This document shows, one piece after another, positions 1 to 7,433 of a stretch of 14,904 nucleotides of DNA. The position numbers were made by a program, and so were the translations under genes. Origin of the DNA: JAOTYV01 sp041557595 (GTDB lineage: Bacteria > Pseudomonadota > Alphaproteobacteria > UBA8366); NCBI GenBank assembly GCA_041557595.1, contig JBFFGE010000116.1, positions 1-14,904 on the forward strand. The letters run 5' to 3'. Under the pieces are notes generated by a model. The model saw nothing but the letters and a program-made list of their open reading frames with translations. It made no database searches and had not been told where the DNA came from. Each line of letters starts with the position of its first letter. The first letter of the stretch is position 1.

Positions 1-2
1 CG

Positions 3-836
3 CGCCGCGGCGGCGCCTGGTTCTATGCGCTCTGGAAGGTACGCATGGTCGGCGCCGCAGTGAACAAGGTCACGCCGATCGTCGGTCTCGGCGGCGAACC
101 GGTCAAGGCGGTGATGTTGAAGAAACTGTATGGCCTGCCCTATCGCGAAGGCGTTGCATCGCTGCTCGTGGCCAAGACGGCGAACCTCATCGCACTGGTC
201 ATCTTTCTCTCCATCGGCATTGCCCTGGCCTTCGCCGGAAACAGCTTGCCGGAACAGTACCGGCTGGCCACGGGCATCGGGCTCGCGGTGCTGATTGTCG
301 GGATCGGTGCGGTCTACGCGGTGCAGCGGCTGCGCACCGCATCGTCCCTCGGCGCCTGGTTCGCACGGCGACGATACGGCGCCAGGATCGCCGGTATCCT
401 CCATCACCTCAACGATATGGACGAACGCCTGGTGCGCGCCTACACGCAGGATCGCAAGCGCTTCCTTGCGGCGACGTTCCTGACATTCCTGAACTGGATG
501 ATCGGCGCGGGCGAGTTGTATCTTATCTTCTGGTTTACCGGCCATCCCATCTCCGGCATCGAGGCGATCGCCATCACCGCCGCGGTCGAACTCGTGCGTG
601 CGGGTACCTTCTTTATTCCCGCCAGTATCGGCGCCGAAGAGGCCACCCTCGCGCTGATCGTCATGCCGATCACCGGGCAGCCCGGGCTCGGCCTCGCGGT
701 CGCCCTGATCCGCCGCTATAGGGAGTTGATCTATATTCTGTGGGGTTTCCTGATCGCCTGGTGGATGAGCGGCCAGTCGCATCAACCGGTCGCGGAATTG
801 CTCAGCGCCACCAACGAAGACGGAACCCCCTCATGA
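3..836 (+). CDS. UPF0104 / LPG-synthase TM-domain flippase-like membrane protein (5' truncated)
   Basis: Integral membrane protein of the lysylphosphatidylglycerol-synthase transmembrane-region type (UPF0104, which includes HpnL- and AglD-like proteins). Members are thought to move lipids or lipid-linked intermediates across the membrane. The frame is open to the left edge of the window, so the N-terminus is missing; the ATG at 45 lies inside the domain and is probably not the start. What is seen: the family's N...GGE..K pattern (near 60-110), several long hydrophobic segments, and a C-terminal block with a conserved-looking P-A-S-I-G-A-E-E element followed by L-I-R-R-Y-R-E-L and a last membrane helix. 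The stop overlaps the next start as ATGA (833-836), so it is translationally coupled to a CDP-alcohol phosphotransferase gene. This suggests, by inference, that it handles the lipid or polyol-phosphate product of that enzyme. The family is fairly sure; the substrate is unknown. Confidence 0.8.
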   Translation, partial: RRGGAWFYALWKVRMVGAAVNKVTPIVGLGGEPVKAVMLKKLYGLPYREGVASLLVAKTANLIALVIFLSIGIALAFAGNSLPEQYRLATGIGLAVLIVGIGAVYAVQRLRTASSLGAWFARRRYGARIAGILHHLNDMDERLVRAYTQDRKRFLAATFLTFLNWMIGAGELYLIFWFTGHPISGIEAIAITAAVELVRAGTFFIPASIGAEEATLALIVMPITGQPGLGLAVALIRRYRELIYILWGFLIAWWMSGQSHQPVAELLSATNEDGTPS

Positions 837-1993
837 CCGAAGCCGCGCGCCTGCGCCTGATCATCGACGCGCGCGCGGATGCCGCCGCGGCGGCACGGCC
901 GCTGCTCGGCCTGTCCGTGCTCGGCCGGCTGATACTGGCCGCCCGGAAATGCGGTTTCGAAGACATCCTCGTGCTCTCGCCGGAAAGCTCCCGAAACCTG
1001 CGAACGCTGCTGTCGGCGGAATATCAGGTCGCCGTGGAAACCGAAATTCCCGGAGCGGAGGGCAGGATCACCGCCCGCCTCCCCGCCAATACCGTGGGCG
1101 AAACGCCCTGGCTCATGGAGCTGGCGACCGAAAAGGTGGCCGGCGATGTCTGCCGCGCCGCCGCCGGCGATATCTTTCTGTTCGGGCCCGACGCGACCGC
1201 CGCACAAATTGCCGCACCGGAGTCGGCCCCTCCCGGCGCACCGATTTCGTTTGCGACATTGCCGCTGCGCGTTGAAACCGACACCGATCACGAAACCGCG
1301 GCAAACCGGCTGTTGGGCGTCCTGATCAAACCGACCGACGGCTTCATGTCGCGCCATTTCGCGCGCCCTATTTCCATCGCCATTTCGCGCCGCCTCGCGC
1401 CGCTCGGCGTCACGCCCAATCAGATGACACTGGTCTCGGCACTGATCGGGCTGCTGGCGGCCCCATTCTTCCTATCCTCGAGCGCCGCGGTCCAGGTCGT
1501 CGGCGGGCTGCTCTTTGTCGCGCATTCGGTTCTCGACGGGTGCGACGGCGAATTGGCGCGCCTGACCTACCGCGAGTCCCGGCTCGGCGGATTGCTGGAT
1601 TTCTGGGGCGACAATATCGTCCATGTCGCGGTATTCGGCTGCATGGCGGTGGGCTGGCATTACGCCGTGGCGGCCGACTGGCCGCTCTATCTCGGCGCGG
1701 CCGCGGTGTTGGGGACGGCAGGATCGGCGGCGACGGTCTACTGGCTCACGCTGCGCAAGAAAACCGGCGCAGGCCCCGTGTACACCTCCGTTTCGGAAGG
1801 ACCGTCGGTCGGCCTGACCAAACTCCTGGACGACTTGTCGCGGCGCGACTTCATCTATCTGGTCCTGGTGCTGTCGGCATTCGGCAAGGCGAACTGGTTC
1901 CTGGCGCTAACCGCCATCGGCGCGCCGGTCTTCCTGGTCCTTATTTTGCTGACGGCCCGCCGGACGCGCGCCGCCAACCGGGCCGGTACCTAG
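833..1993 (+). CDS. CDP-alcohol phosphatidyltransferase, DIPP-synthase-like, with degenerate N-terminal nucleotidyltransferase domain
   Basis: A 386-aa membrane enzyme expected to transfer a phospho-alcohol from a CDP-alcohol to an acceptor alcohol with release of CMP. The catalytic signature DX2DGX2ARX8GX3DX3D is complete: D235, D238, G239, A242, R243, G252, D256 and D260. Hydrophobic segments lie around 198-230, 262-305 and 338-374. The lead-in (K-P-T-D-G near 166-170, then V-T-P-N-Q near 193-197) resembles the inositol-phosphate transferase (DIPPS) half of archaeal/Thermotogales IPCT/DIPPS enzymes. Residues 1-150 resemble a nucleotidyltransferase fold: R-P-L-L-G-L-S-V-L at 22-30 and a strand near 44-49. 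They lack the G-x-G-x-R nucleotide loop and catalytic Lys, so this part is probably inactive. The start is the ATG overlapping the upstream TGA; there is no good Shine-Dalgarno, so coupling is likely. A convergent gene encodes an intact cytidylyltransferase domain, making CDP-inositol the best guess for the donor. The acceptor (inositol phosphate or a diglyceride) is unknown. Confidence 0.85.
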   Translation: MTEAARLRLIIDARADAAAAARPLLGLSVLGRLILAARKCGFEDILVLSPESSRNLRTLLSAEYQVAVETEIPGAEGRITARLPANTVGETPWLMELATEKVAGDVCRAAAGDIFLFGPDATAAQIAAPESAPPGAPISFATLPLRVETDTDHETAANRLLGVLIKPTDGFMSRHFARPISIAISRRLAPLGVTPNQMTLVSALIGLLAAPFFLSSSAAVQVVGGLLFVAHSVLDGCDGELARLTYRESRLGGLLDFWGDNIVHVAVFGCMAVGWHYAVAADWPLYLGAAAVLGTAGSAATVYWLTLRKKTGAGPVYTSVSEGPSVGLTKLLDDLSRRDFIYLVLVLSAFGKANWFLALTAIGAPVFLVLILLTARRTRAANRAGT

Positions 1994-2035
1994 AGCAACC
2001 TGACTCAGGTGAAATGGTCTTTTTCTTTATTGTTA

Positions 2036-2081
2036 CGCAAATACGTCGTCGCGAACCGTTTCGGTTCGCTCGGGATTTGCG
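2036..2081. terminator. Two-tier hairpin between convergent genes, possible bidirectional terminator
   Basis: An inner perfect 8-bp stem (GCGAACCG 2051-2058 with CGGTTCGC 2062-2069, loop TTT) is nested in an outer 7-bp stem (CGCAAAT 2036-2042 with ATTTGCG 2075-2081). It lies between two convergent stops and reaches the stop of the minus-strand gene. No T-run follows on either strand, so termination is inferred from position and symmetry only. Confidence 0.45.
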
Positions 2082-3971
2082 CTAGCCGATTTCGCGCAAC
2101 CGTTCGGCCAGATGCTGCTCAGCCATCAGGCGCGCCTCGGTGGTGTCGACGTCGAGCCACCAGCACCCCGTGACATCCACCACATGCGCCCGGCCCTTGG
2201 CCGCCAGTTTGGCGAGACCGGCCGACAATCCGTGTTGGCCATCGGCCGCCGCTTCGCGCAGCGCGTCAAATAGGCCGGCCGTGCAATACATCACGCCGGT
2301 GTCGGAACAGTCCCAATCGGTCAGGGATTTGTCGATGGCGGCAATGTCCGCGCTGGCGGTCTTCACCTTGGTGACGTCGTCCAGATCCAGCAGCATCGTC
2401 TTGTCGTAATCGGCGGCGAGCAGAAGATGCCCGGCCTCGGGCGCCGCCCGGGTCAGCCGCAACGGCAGGGCGTGGTCGTAGATGTGATCGCACATTGTCA
2501 GGATGAACGGCTCGTCGCCGATCGCCTCCGCCGCCGATAGCGCGCTCGCGCCATTGCCCTTTTCCCAATCGTCCGCGCTCACGAACTCGACCGCGACACC
2601 GCTGCGGTTGGCGACGGACTGGAAGTGGCCGCGCACCGTATCCGCTTCATGGCCAAGCGAAACCACGAACCGTTCGATGCCGATGGAGTCGCGCAAATTG
2701 CGGACGACCCATTCGGCGAGTGTCAGGCCATGCACCTGCGCCAACGGCTTGGGCAGGCTGGTATTCGGAAACAACCGCGAGCCCAAACCCGCCGCCAGGA
2801 TCAAGGCGGTCCGGGGCCGCGCTGCCCCGCCGTCCGCCGCAATCGATTCACCCGAGGTCAAAACCGTGTCCGGTGAAATGCGGGACGATCCCGCGCCGAT
2901 GAAGGCGTTATTCACATCGCGCGCAACCGAATCGCGAAGCTGCACCGGCGGATGCTTCATGTAATAGGAAGACGGCGCTTCCAGCGGACCGCCCTCGCCC
3001 CGTTCCAGGCCAAGCTTGGCGCACCGCAGCGCGTCGATCACCACGCCGGCGCTGTTCGGTGAATCCTCGACCGACAGGCGCATTTCAAGGTGCATCGGCA
3101 CATCGCCGAAACCGCGCCCCTCCATGCGAATGAAGGCGACCTTGTTGTCGTTCTGCCACGGCACGTAGTCGGACGGGCCGATATGAATATTCTTCGCGTC
3201 CAGACGTGTCTCCAACTGCGACTGAACGGATTCCGTCTTGGACGTCTTCTTCGATTTCAGCCGGGACATCTGGAGCATGTTGAGAAAGTCTGTGTTGCCG
3301 CCGGTGTTGAGTTGGTACGTCCGGTCGAGACTGACTCCCCGATCATTGAACAGGCGGGACAGGCTGCGATGGACGATCGTCGCGCCAACCTGGCTCTTGA
3401 TGTCGTCGCCGACGATCGGCACGCCCGCCTCGCGGAATCGCGCCGCCCATTCCGGATCGGAGGCGATGAAGACCGGCACGCAATTGACCATCCCGACCTT
3501 GGCCTTCAGGCAGGCTTCGGCGTAATAGCGGACCGCTTGCTCGGAACCGACCGGCAGGTAGCAGATCAGCACTTCGGCGCGCGTTTCGGTCAGCACCGCG
3601 GCCACGTCAACCGGCTCCTCATCGGCCGGGCGAAATGCCTGATCGTCGTCGTAATCGCCCATGTGATCGGCGATACCGTCGAGCACCGGTCCCATTTGAA
3701 CGATCACGTTGGAAACCGGAAGGACCTGTTGAAATACGGTGGTGCAATTGGGTTTGGCGAAAATCGCATTTTCCAGCGGTTGGCCGACCTTGCGCCGATC
3801 GATGTCGAAGGCGCACACCACTTCGATGTCGGTTGCCCCCCAATCGCCGATCGTCGGATGCATCAAACCGCTGACATCTTCGGAATTCGCGCTGCGGTAA
3901 TATTCCAGTCCCTGAACCAGCGCACTCGCGCAGTTGCCTACACCGGCAATCGCTATACGGATTTTCGACAT
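2082..3971 (-). CDS. Fusion: myo-inositol-1-phosphate synthase + CTP:inositol-1-phosphate cytidylyltransferase-like domain
   Basis: A 629-aa cytosolic bifunctional protein. Residues 1-363 are an inositol-1-phosphate synthase of the short prokaryotic type (NAD-dependent conversion of glucose-6-phosphate to inositol-1-phosphate). Seen: NAD loop G-V-G-N-C-A at 10-15, D-D-I-K-S-Q-V-G near 189-196, N-T-G-G-N-T-D at 222-228, S-K-T-E-S-V at 244-249, and V-P-W-Q-N-D-N-K at 270-277; the lysines at 192, 245 and 277 are candidate catalytic residues. A linker (364-387) leads to a nucleotidyltransferase domain (388-629) with the L-A-A-G-L-G-S-R nucleotide loop at 392-399, catalytic-type K408, K-G-N-G near 471-474, metal-type D495 and W-W-L-D-V-D at 604-609. 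The latter best fits IPCT, making CDP-inositol from CTP and inositol-1-phosphate; another sugar nucleotide is possible. The start ATG is preceded by a G-run (GGGGG, 3976-3980). Fusing two consecutive steps suggests channelling; the phosphotransferase for the next step is convergent. Confidence 0.88.
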   Translation of the reverse strand: MSKIRIAIAGVGNCASALVQGLEYYRSANSEDVSGLMHPTIGDWGATDIEVVCAFDIDRRKVGQPLENAIFAKPNCTTVFQQVLPVSNVIVQMGPVLDGIADHMGDYDDDQAFRPADEEPVDVAAVLTETRAEVLICYLPVGSEQAVRYYAEACLKAKVGMVNCVPVFIASDPEWAARFREAGVPIVGDDIKSQVGATIVHRSLSRLFNDRGVSLDRTYQLNTGGNTDFLNMLQMSRLKSKKTSKTESVQSQLETRLDAKNIHIGPSDYVPWQNDNKVAFIRMEGRGFGDVPMHLEMRLSVEDSPNSAGVVIDALRCAKLGLERGEGGPLEAPSSYYMKHPPVQLRDSVARDVNNAFIGAGSSRISPDTVLTSGESIAADGGAARPRTALILAAGLGSRLFPNTSLPKPLAQVHGLTLAEWVVRNLRDSIGIERFVVSLGHEADTVRGHFQSVANRSGVAVEFVSADDWEKGNGASALSAAEAIGDEPFILTMCDHIYDHALPLRLTRAAPEAGHLLLAADYDKTMLLDLDDVTKVKTASADIAAIDKSLTDWDCSDTGVMYCTAGLFDALREAAADGQHGLSAGLAKLAAKGRAHVVDVTGCWWLDVDTTEARLMAEQHLAERLREIG

Positions 3972-4003
3972 CGTACCCCCAACTCTGAATCCAGCAGAAG
4001 CGA

Positions 4004-4034
4004 TCTATATCAGGCCTTCCGATGGCATTATCAA
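4004..4034 (-). promoter_or_regulatory. Possible sigma70-type promoter of the inositol-phosphate synthase gene
   Basis: On the minus strand, TTGATA (4029-4034) matches the -35 consensus at 5 of 6 bases. TATAGA (4004-4009) matches the -10 at 4 of 6, with a longer than ideal 19-base spacer. It lies about 33 bases ahead of the ATG. The fit is weak, and alphaproteobacterial promoters often diverge from this model. Confidence 0.3.
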
Positions 4035-4053
4035 GAGATTGTAGCGCTCCCTA

Positions 4054-4070
4054 CACGGTAATGTAACGTG
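4054..4070 (-). promoter_or_regulatory. Imperfect palindrome upstream of the synthase promoter (operator candidate)
   Basis: CACG-N-TA-N3-TA-N-CGTG forms a 17-base dyad, with six matched pairs, centred 28 bases upstream of the putative -35 box. The size and placement would suit an activator or repressor site. No specific regulator can be named. Confidence 0.2.
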
Positions 4071-4440
4071 GTTCCCGACCCGCCCGCAGCGTCTTAACGA
4101 CGCATGCCGGCAGCCCCGCAATATCGCGCCAAGTCGCCCCGGAATAGTCGCCGATTGCCGCGGTTTTTCTGTCATTCGGCCTTGATTATGCCACACCGGA
4201 GCGTGGTCATCTTGGCCACGCAACGGCCGGACGATCCATGGTCCCGAGCCAATTTACCGCCCAATTCGCCGCGCGATCGGGCCGGTTCCCCGCCCGACTG
4301 TGACGCGACCGCAACAGGCTTCGAAGGCCGTACGCCGCACCCGATTTGCTCCGTCGATCCTTATTCTTACCTAAGTAGGTCCCACTTCCGTATTAATCAA
4401 TCGTGATGATAGCCAACTTTTGCCCGGGCGGTACCTTGAA
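4071..4440. other. Non-coding stretch with no recognisable gene
   Basis: About 370 bases between the divergent synthase gene and the terminator-bearing segment. Short open frames exist on both strands, but their predicted proteins are rich in Arg, Pro and Ser in the manner of random GC-rich frames and lack clear ribosome binding sites. I see no tRNA, known riboswitch or repeat here. The final part (4361-4420) is more AT-rich and could hold a promoter for the small transcript ending at 4516. Confidence 0.5.
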
Positions 4441-4516
4441 GGAGAGGCATTTGAAGTCATGGTGCCTCCACACGCGTAACCCGCCGGCCATCCCCCCTGC
4501 GCCGGCGGGTTTTTTT
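4400..4516 (+). ncRNA. Candidate small RNA or leader transcript ending in a strong terminator (5' end unknown)
   Basis: A strong intrinsic terminator (4478-4516) has no recognisable protein gene upstream on its strand. Just before it lies a small hairpin: GAGGCA 4444-4449 pairs with TGCCTC 4463-4468 around a 13-base loop. A G-rich SD-like stretch (4441-4447) precedes a six-codon frame starting at 4459 (MVPPHA, stop 4477-4479) that runs into the terminator stem. This may be an independent small RNA or a prematurely terminated leader of the transporter operon 200 bases downstream. The 5' end given is arbitrary. I do not recognise 6S, SRP, tmRNA or RNase P features. Confidence 0.3.
4478..4516 (+). 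terminator. Rho-independent terminator
   Basis: A perfect 11-bp GC-rich stem (4478-4488 with 4501-4511) around a C-rich 12-base loop runs directly into seven consecutive T (4510-4516). This is the best terminator in the window and works on the plus strand. What it terminates is unclear: the nearest annotated gene upstream points the other way. Confidence 0.9.
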
Positions 4517-4720
4517 GGTGTTCGTCACGGGCGAATGCCGCCGGCGCCACGGTTTCCAAAGTCGTAAAGTTCGGATGAATCCCTGGACTCCGCAGAATTC
4601 CCTTAATAAGCTTGTTCCAAACCAAAAAGCGACCGTCCGAATTCGCACTACACGCAACGGTACGGCACCAACAAAAACAATAATAATAAGAATCAAAAAC
4701 GAACAGACAGGAGGCGCACC

Positions 4721-6316
4721 ATGAATCGAAAGAAAATTGCAGTTGCGGCGGCGATCGCACCCTTGGCGCTCATGCTCGGCGCGGAGATGGCGATGGCCCA
4801 AAAAGCCGGCGGCATCTTGAAGGCCTACCATCGCGGCACACCGCCCAGTGGATCGATCCACGAGGAAGCCACCAATTCGACCCTGACTCCGTATATGGGA
4901 GTCATGAACAACCTCGTCATGTACGACCAGGGCAAAGCGACCAACAGTCTCGAAACGATCGTGCCGGACCTGGCTGAAAGCTGGTCCTGGAACGGCGACA
5001 AGTCGAAACTGACATTCAAGCTGCGCACCGGCGTCAAATGGCACGACGGCAAGAAATTCTCGGCGAAGGATGTCAAGTGCACCTGGGACCTGCTGCAGGG
5101 CAAAGGCAAGGCAAAGCTGCGCAAGAACCCGCGCAAGGCCTGGTACAAGAACCTTGAAAAGGTCACCGTCGACAGTCCGACACAGGCGACATTCCACCTG
5201 AAACGCAGTCAGCCGGCCTTCCTGACCTTGTTGGCCTCCGGCTATACGCCGGTCTATCCGTGCCACGTTCCGCCCAAGAAGATGCGCACGCATCCGATCG
5301 GCACCGGCCCGTTCAAGTTCGTAGCACTGAAACAGAACGAGAGCGTGAAATTCGCCCGGAACAAGGACTACTGGAAAAAAGGCCGCCCGTATCTTGACGG
5401 CATCGAATGGACGATCATCAAGAGCCGTTCGACGCGCGTCCTGGCCTTCATCGCCGGAAAGTTCGATTTGGTTTTCAACGCCGATGTGACGGTTCCGCTG
5501 CAAAAGGACATCGCCGCTAAAGCACCGCACGCGGTCTGCGAGCGCGTGGCGGGCGCCAGCATCAACCTGATCGTCAACCAAGCCAAACCGCCGTTCGACA
5601 ATCCTAAGATTCGCCGGGCCATGGTGCTCACGATCGATCGGAAATCGTTCGTCGACATCATCAGCAAGGGCGAAAACACCATCGGCGGCGCGATGACGCC
5701 GGGGCCGCAGGGCGTCTGGGGAATGTCGAAGGAATTCTTGAAATCGGTCGCAGGCTATGCCGCCGATGTCAAAGCGAACCGGGAGAAAGCCCGGGCACTG
5801 ATGCGCGAAGCGGGCTATGGGCCCGACAAGCGCCTCAAGATGGAAGTGTCCACCCGCAACATCGCCACCTATCGCGATCCGGCGGTGATCCTGATTGATC
5901 ACATGAAGGAAATCTACATCGACGCGACGTTGAAAACGATCGAGACCAGCAACTGGCATGCCACGGTCGCCCGTAAGGACTATTCGGTTGGTCTGAATGC
6001 GACGGCGGTGGGTGTGGACGATCCGGACGCCAACTTCTTCGAGAACTATTCCTGCGGCTCCCAGCGGAACTACACCGGGTACTGCAATCAGGACATGGAG
6101 AAGTTGTTCGTGAAGCAGTCGATGATGACCGATCAGGCGGCGCGCAAGAAGCTCGTTTGGGATATCGACAAGCGGCTACAGGAAGATGCCGCGCGTCCGA
6201 TCATTTATCACAACCAGAGCTACACCTGCTGGCAGCCCAAGGTTAAGGGCCTCGTTGCGCATGTGAACAGCCTCTACAACGGCTGGCGCATGGAAGACGT
6301 GTGGTTGGATAAGTAG
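4721..6316 (+). CDS. ABC transporter substrate-binding protein, SBP_bac_5 (DppA/OppA-like)
   Basis: A 531-aa periplasmic solute-binding protein that would capture an oligopeptide or similar ligand and deliver it to the permeases encoded just downstream. It has a clear Sec signal peptide: R3-K4-K5, a hydrophobic core about 7-22, and an A-M-A cleavage site before Q27. There is no lipobox cysteine, so it should be soluble. The family signature follows: V-P-D-L-A-E-S-W at 81-88, then L-T-F-K-L-R-T-G-V-K-W-H-D-G at 97-110 and F-S-A-K-D-V at 113-118. The length is normal for cluster-C binding proteins. Translation starts at an ATG six bases after a perfect AGGAGG (4709-4714), preceded by a long A-rich unstructured leader, which predicts strong translation. 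It is the first gene of the five-gene importer operon. The ligand cannot be read from sequence: peptides, opines, glycosides and nickel are all carried by this family. Confidence 0.92.
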   Translation: MNRKKIAVAAAIAPLALMLGAEMAMAQKAGGILKAYHRGTPPSGSIHEEATNSTLTPYMGVMNNLVMYDQGKATNSLETIVPDLAESWSWNGDKSKLTFKLRTGVKWHDGKKFSAKDVKCTWDLLQGKGKAKLRKNPRKAWYKNLEKVTVDSPTQATFHLKRSQPAFLTLLASGYTPVYPCHVPPKKMRTHPIGTGPFKFVALKQNESVKFARNKDYWKKGRPYLDGIEWTIIKSRSTRVLAFIAGKFDLVFNADVTVPLQKDIAAKAPHAVCERVAGASINLIVNQAKPPFDNPKIRRAMVLTIDRKSFVDIISKGENTIGGAMTPGPQGVWGMSKEFLKSVAGYAADVKANREKARALMREAGYGPDKRLKMEVSTRNIATYRDPAVILIDHMKEIYIDATLKTIETSNWHATVARKDYSVGLNATAVGVDDPDANFFENYSCGSQRNYTGYCNQDMEKLFVKQSMMTDQAARKKLVWDIDKRLQEDAARPIIYHNQSYTCWQPKVKGLVAHVNSLYNGWRMEDVWLDK

Positions 6317-6326
6317 GGTTCCTGTC

Positions 6327-6357
6327 GGGGCCGCGGCTTACAACCCGCCGCGGCCCC
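6327..6357 (+). terminator. Intercistronic GC hairpin between binding protein and permease genes
   Basis: A perfect 11-bp stem (GGGGCCGCGGC 6327-6337 with GCCGCGGCCCC 6347-6357) with a 9-base loop lies 10 bases after the stop of the binding-protein gene. No T-run follows. It is more likely a partial terminator or 3'-end stabiliser that raises binding-protein mRNA over the permease and ATPase mRNA than a full terminator. Confidence 0.6.
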
Positions 6358-6453
6358 GTCCCTTCAATTGCCAACGGCCGGTTTTGACTTCGCCTCGCAA
6401 TCGCACGACCGGTTCGCGGCGATACGAAATCCGGCGACGCAGGGAGACGGATT

Positions 6454-7401
6454 TTGGCAACCTATATGGTGAAGCGCTTTTTCCTGATGCTGCTCACGCT
6501 CGTCGGGATGTCGATCATCATCTTCGTTCTGCTTCGGCTGATGCCGGGCAACATTGTCGATATCATGTTCGACTCCGCGGGCTTCGTGGATCCGGCGGAA
6601 AAAGCGCAAATCGAAAAAGAACTCGGGCTGGATCAGTCGATCCCGGTGCAATACGGCCAATGGATCTGGGGTCTGATGCGGTGGGATCTCGGCTTTTCCT
6701 ATGTCTCCGAAATGCCCGCGGTCGACGAACTGGCGCCGCGTATTCCAATTACCGCCAAGCTCGCGGCGCTGGCGTTGTTTTTCTCCGTCCTGTTCGGCGT
6801 GCCGCTCGGCGTCATCAGCGCGGTAAAGCAGGACACCTGGCTGGATTACGGGCTGCGGGTCATCAGCCTTAGCGGATTGTCGATGCCGTCCTTTTGGCTC
6901 GCGCTGCTCATCCTGATGTTTTGCGTCGCCCAGTTCGGCAGCATTCCGATCTATTTGGACCCGCCGGAAAACCTCTGGGATGAATTGGTCCTCTATAGCC
7001 TCCCGGCGGCGGCGGTCGGATTTCGAAGTTCGGCGCTGATCATGCGCCTGACGCGATCGTCGATGCTGGAAGTCCTGCGTCAGGACTATATCCGGACCGC
7101 GCGATCCAAGGGCGCATCCGAAAACACAGTCAACTATTCGCACGCGCTCAAGAACGCGTTCTTGCCGGTCACCACGATCATCGGAATCGAGGCCGCCTTC
7201 CTGATCGGCGGGCTCGTCATTACCGAGACGGTGTTCAACATTCCGGGCGTGGCGCACTTCCTCGTCGAAGCGATCCTGATGCGGGATTATCCGATCGTAC
7301 AGAATCTGGTGATGTTGGTCGCGTTGATCGTCGTGACCGTCAATTTCCTCGTCGATCTCACTTACGGAGCTCTCGATCCGCGCATCAAATACGCGGACTA
7401 A
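6454..7401 (+). CDS. ABC transporter permease, DppB/OppB-like
   Basis: A 315-aa inner-membrane permease forming half of the translocation pore of the importer. Seen: N-terminal helix about 9-29 followed by the family-typical R-L-M-P-G-N at 28-33, membrane segments about 101-122, 136-160, 180-198, 240-260 and 279-300, and an EAA-type loop for ATPase contact around 211-238 (D-Y-I-R-T-A-R-S-K-G then H-A-L-K-N-A). The C-terminal L-D-P-R-I-K is typical. The start chosen is a TTG at 6454 because AGGGAG (6441-6446) sits seven bases before it; an ATG four codons later (6466) is the alternative but is poorly spaced. It lies 137 bases after the binding-protein gene, beyond a hairpin, and 32 bases before its partner permease. 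Confidence 0.93.
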   Translation: MATYMVKRFFLMLLTLVGMSIIIFVLLRLMPGNIVDIMFDSAGFVDPAEKAQIEKELGLDQSIPVQYGQWIWGLMRWDLGFSYVSEMPAVDELAPRIPITAKLAALALFFSVLFGVPLGVISAVKQDTWLDYGLRVISLSGLSMPSFWLALLILMFCVAQFGSIPIYLDPPENLWDELVLYSLPAAAVGFRSSALIMRLTRSSMLEVLRQDYIRTARSKGASENTVNYSHALKNAFLPVTTIIGIEAAFLIGGLVITETVFNIPGVAHFLVEAILMRDYPIVQNLVMLVALIVVTVNFLVDLTYGALDPRIKYAD

Positions 7402-7433
7402 AACGAACGACGACGCAAGTAGGAGAACAAGCC

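Noticed and set aside
3090..4061. A 323-codon open frame on the plus strand opposite the synthase domain
   Set aside because: The minus strand carries the conserved synthase motifs throughout. This frame also runs across the synthase start and its promoter region.
4104..4406. A 100-codon plus-strand frame ahead of the terminator, as a possible small gene
   Set aside because: No ribosome binding site, Arg/Pro/Ser-rich random-like product, and no recognisable feature. It stays a formal possibility as the source of the terminated transcript.
4560..4600. A possible tRNA T-arm (GTTCGGATGAATCC)
   Set aside because: No acceptor stem, anticodon arm or D arm can be arranged around it.
4457..5959. 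A 500-codon open frame on the minus strand, antisense to the binding-protein gene
   Set aside because: It is a mirror frame of a strongly coding GC-rich gene, crosses the 5' leader and terminator, and its product is Arg/His-rich without any recognisable domain.
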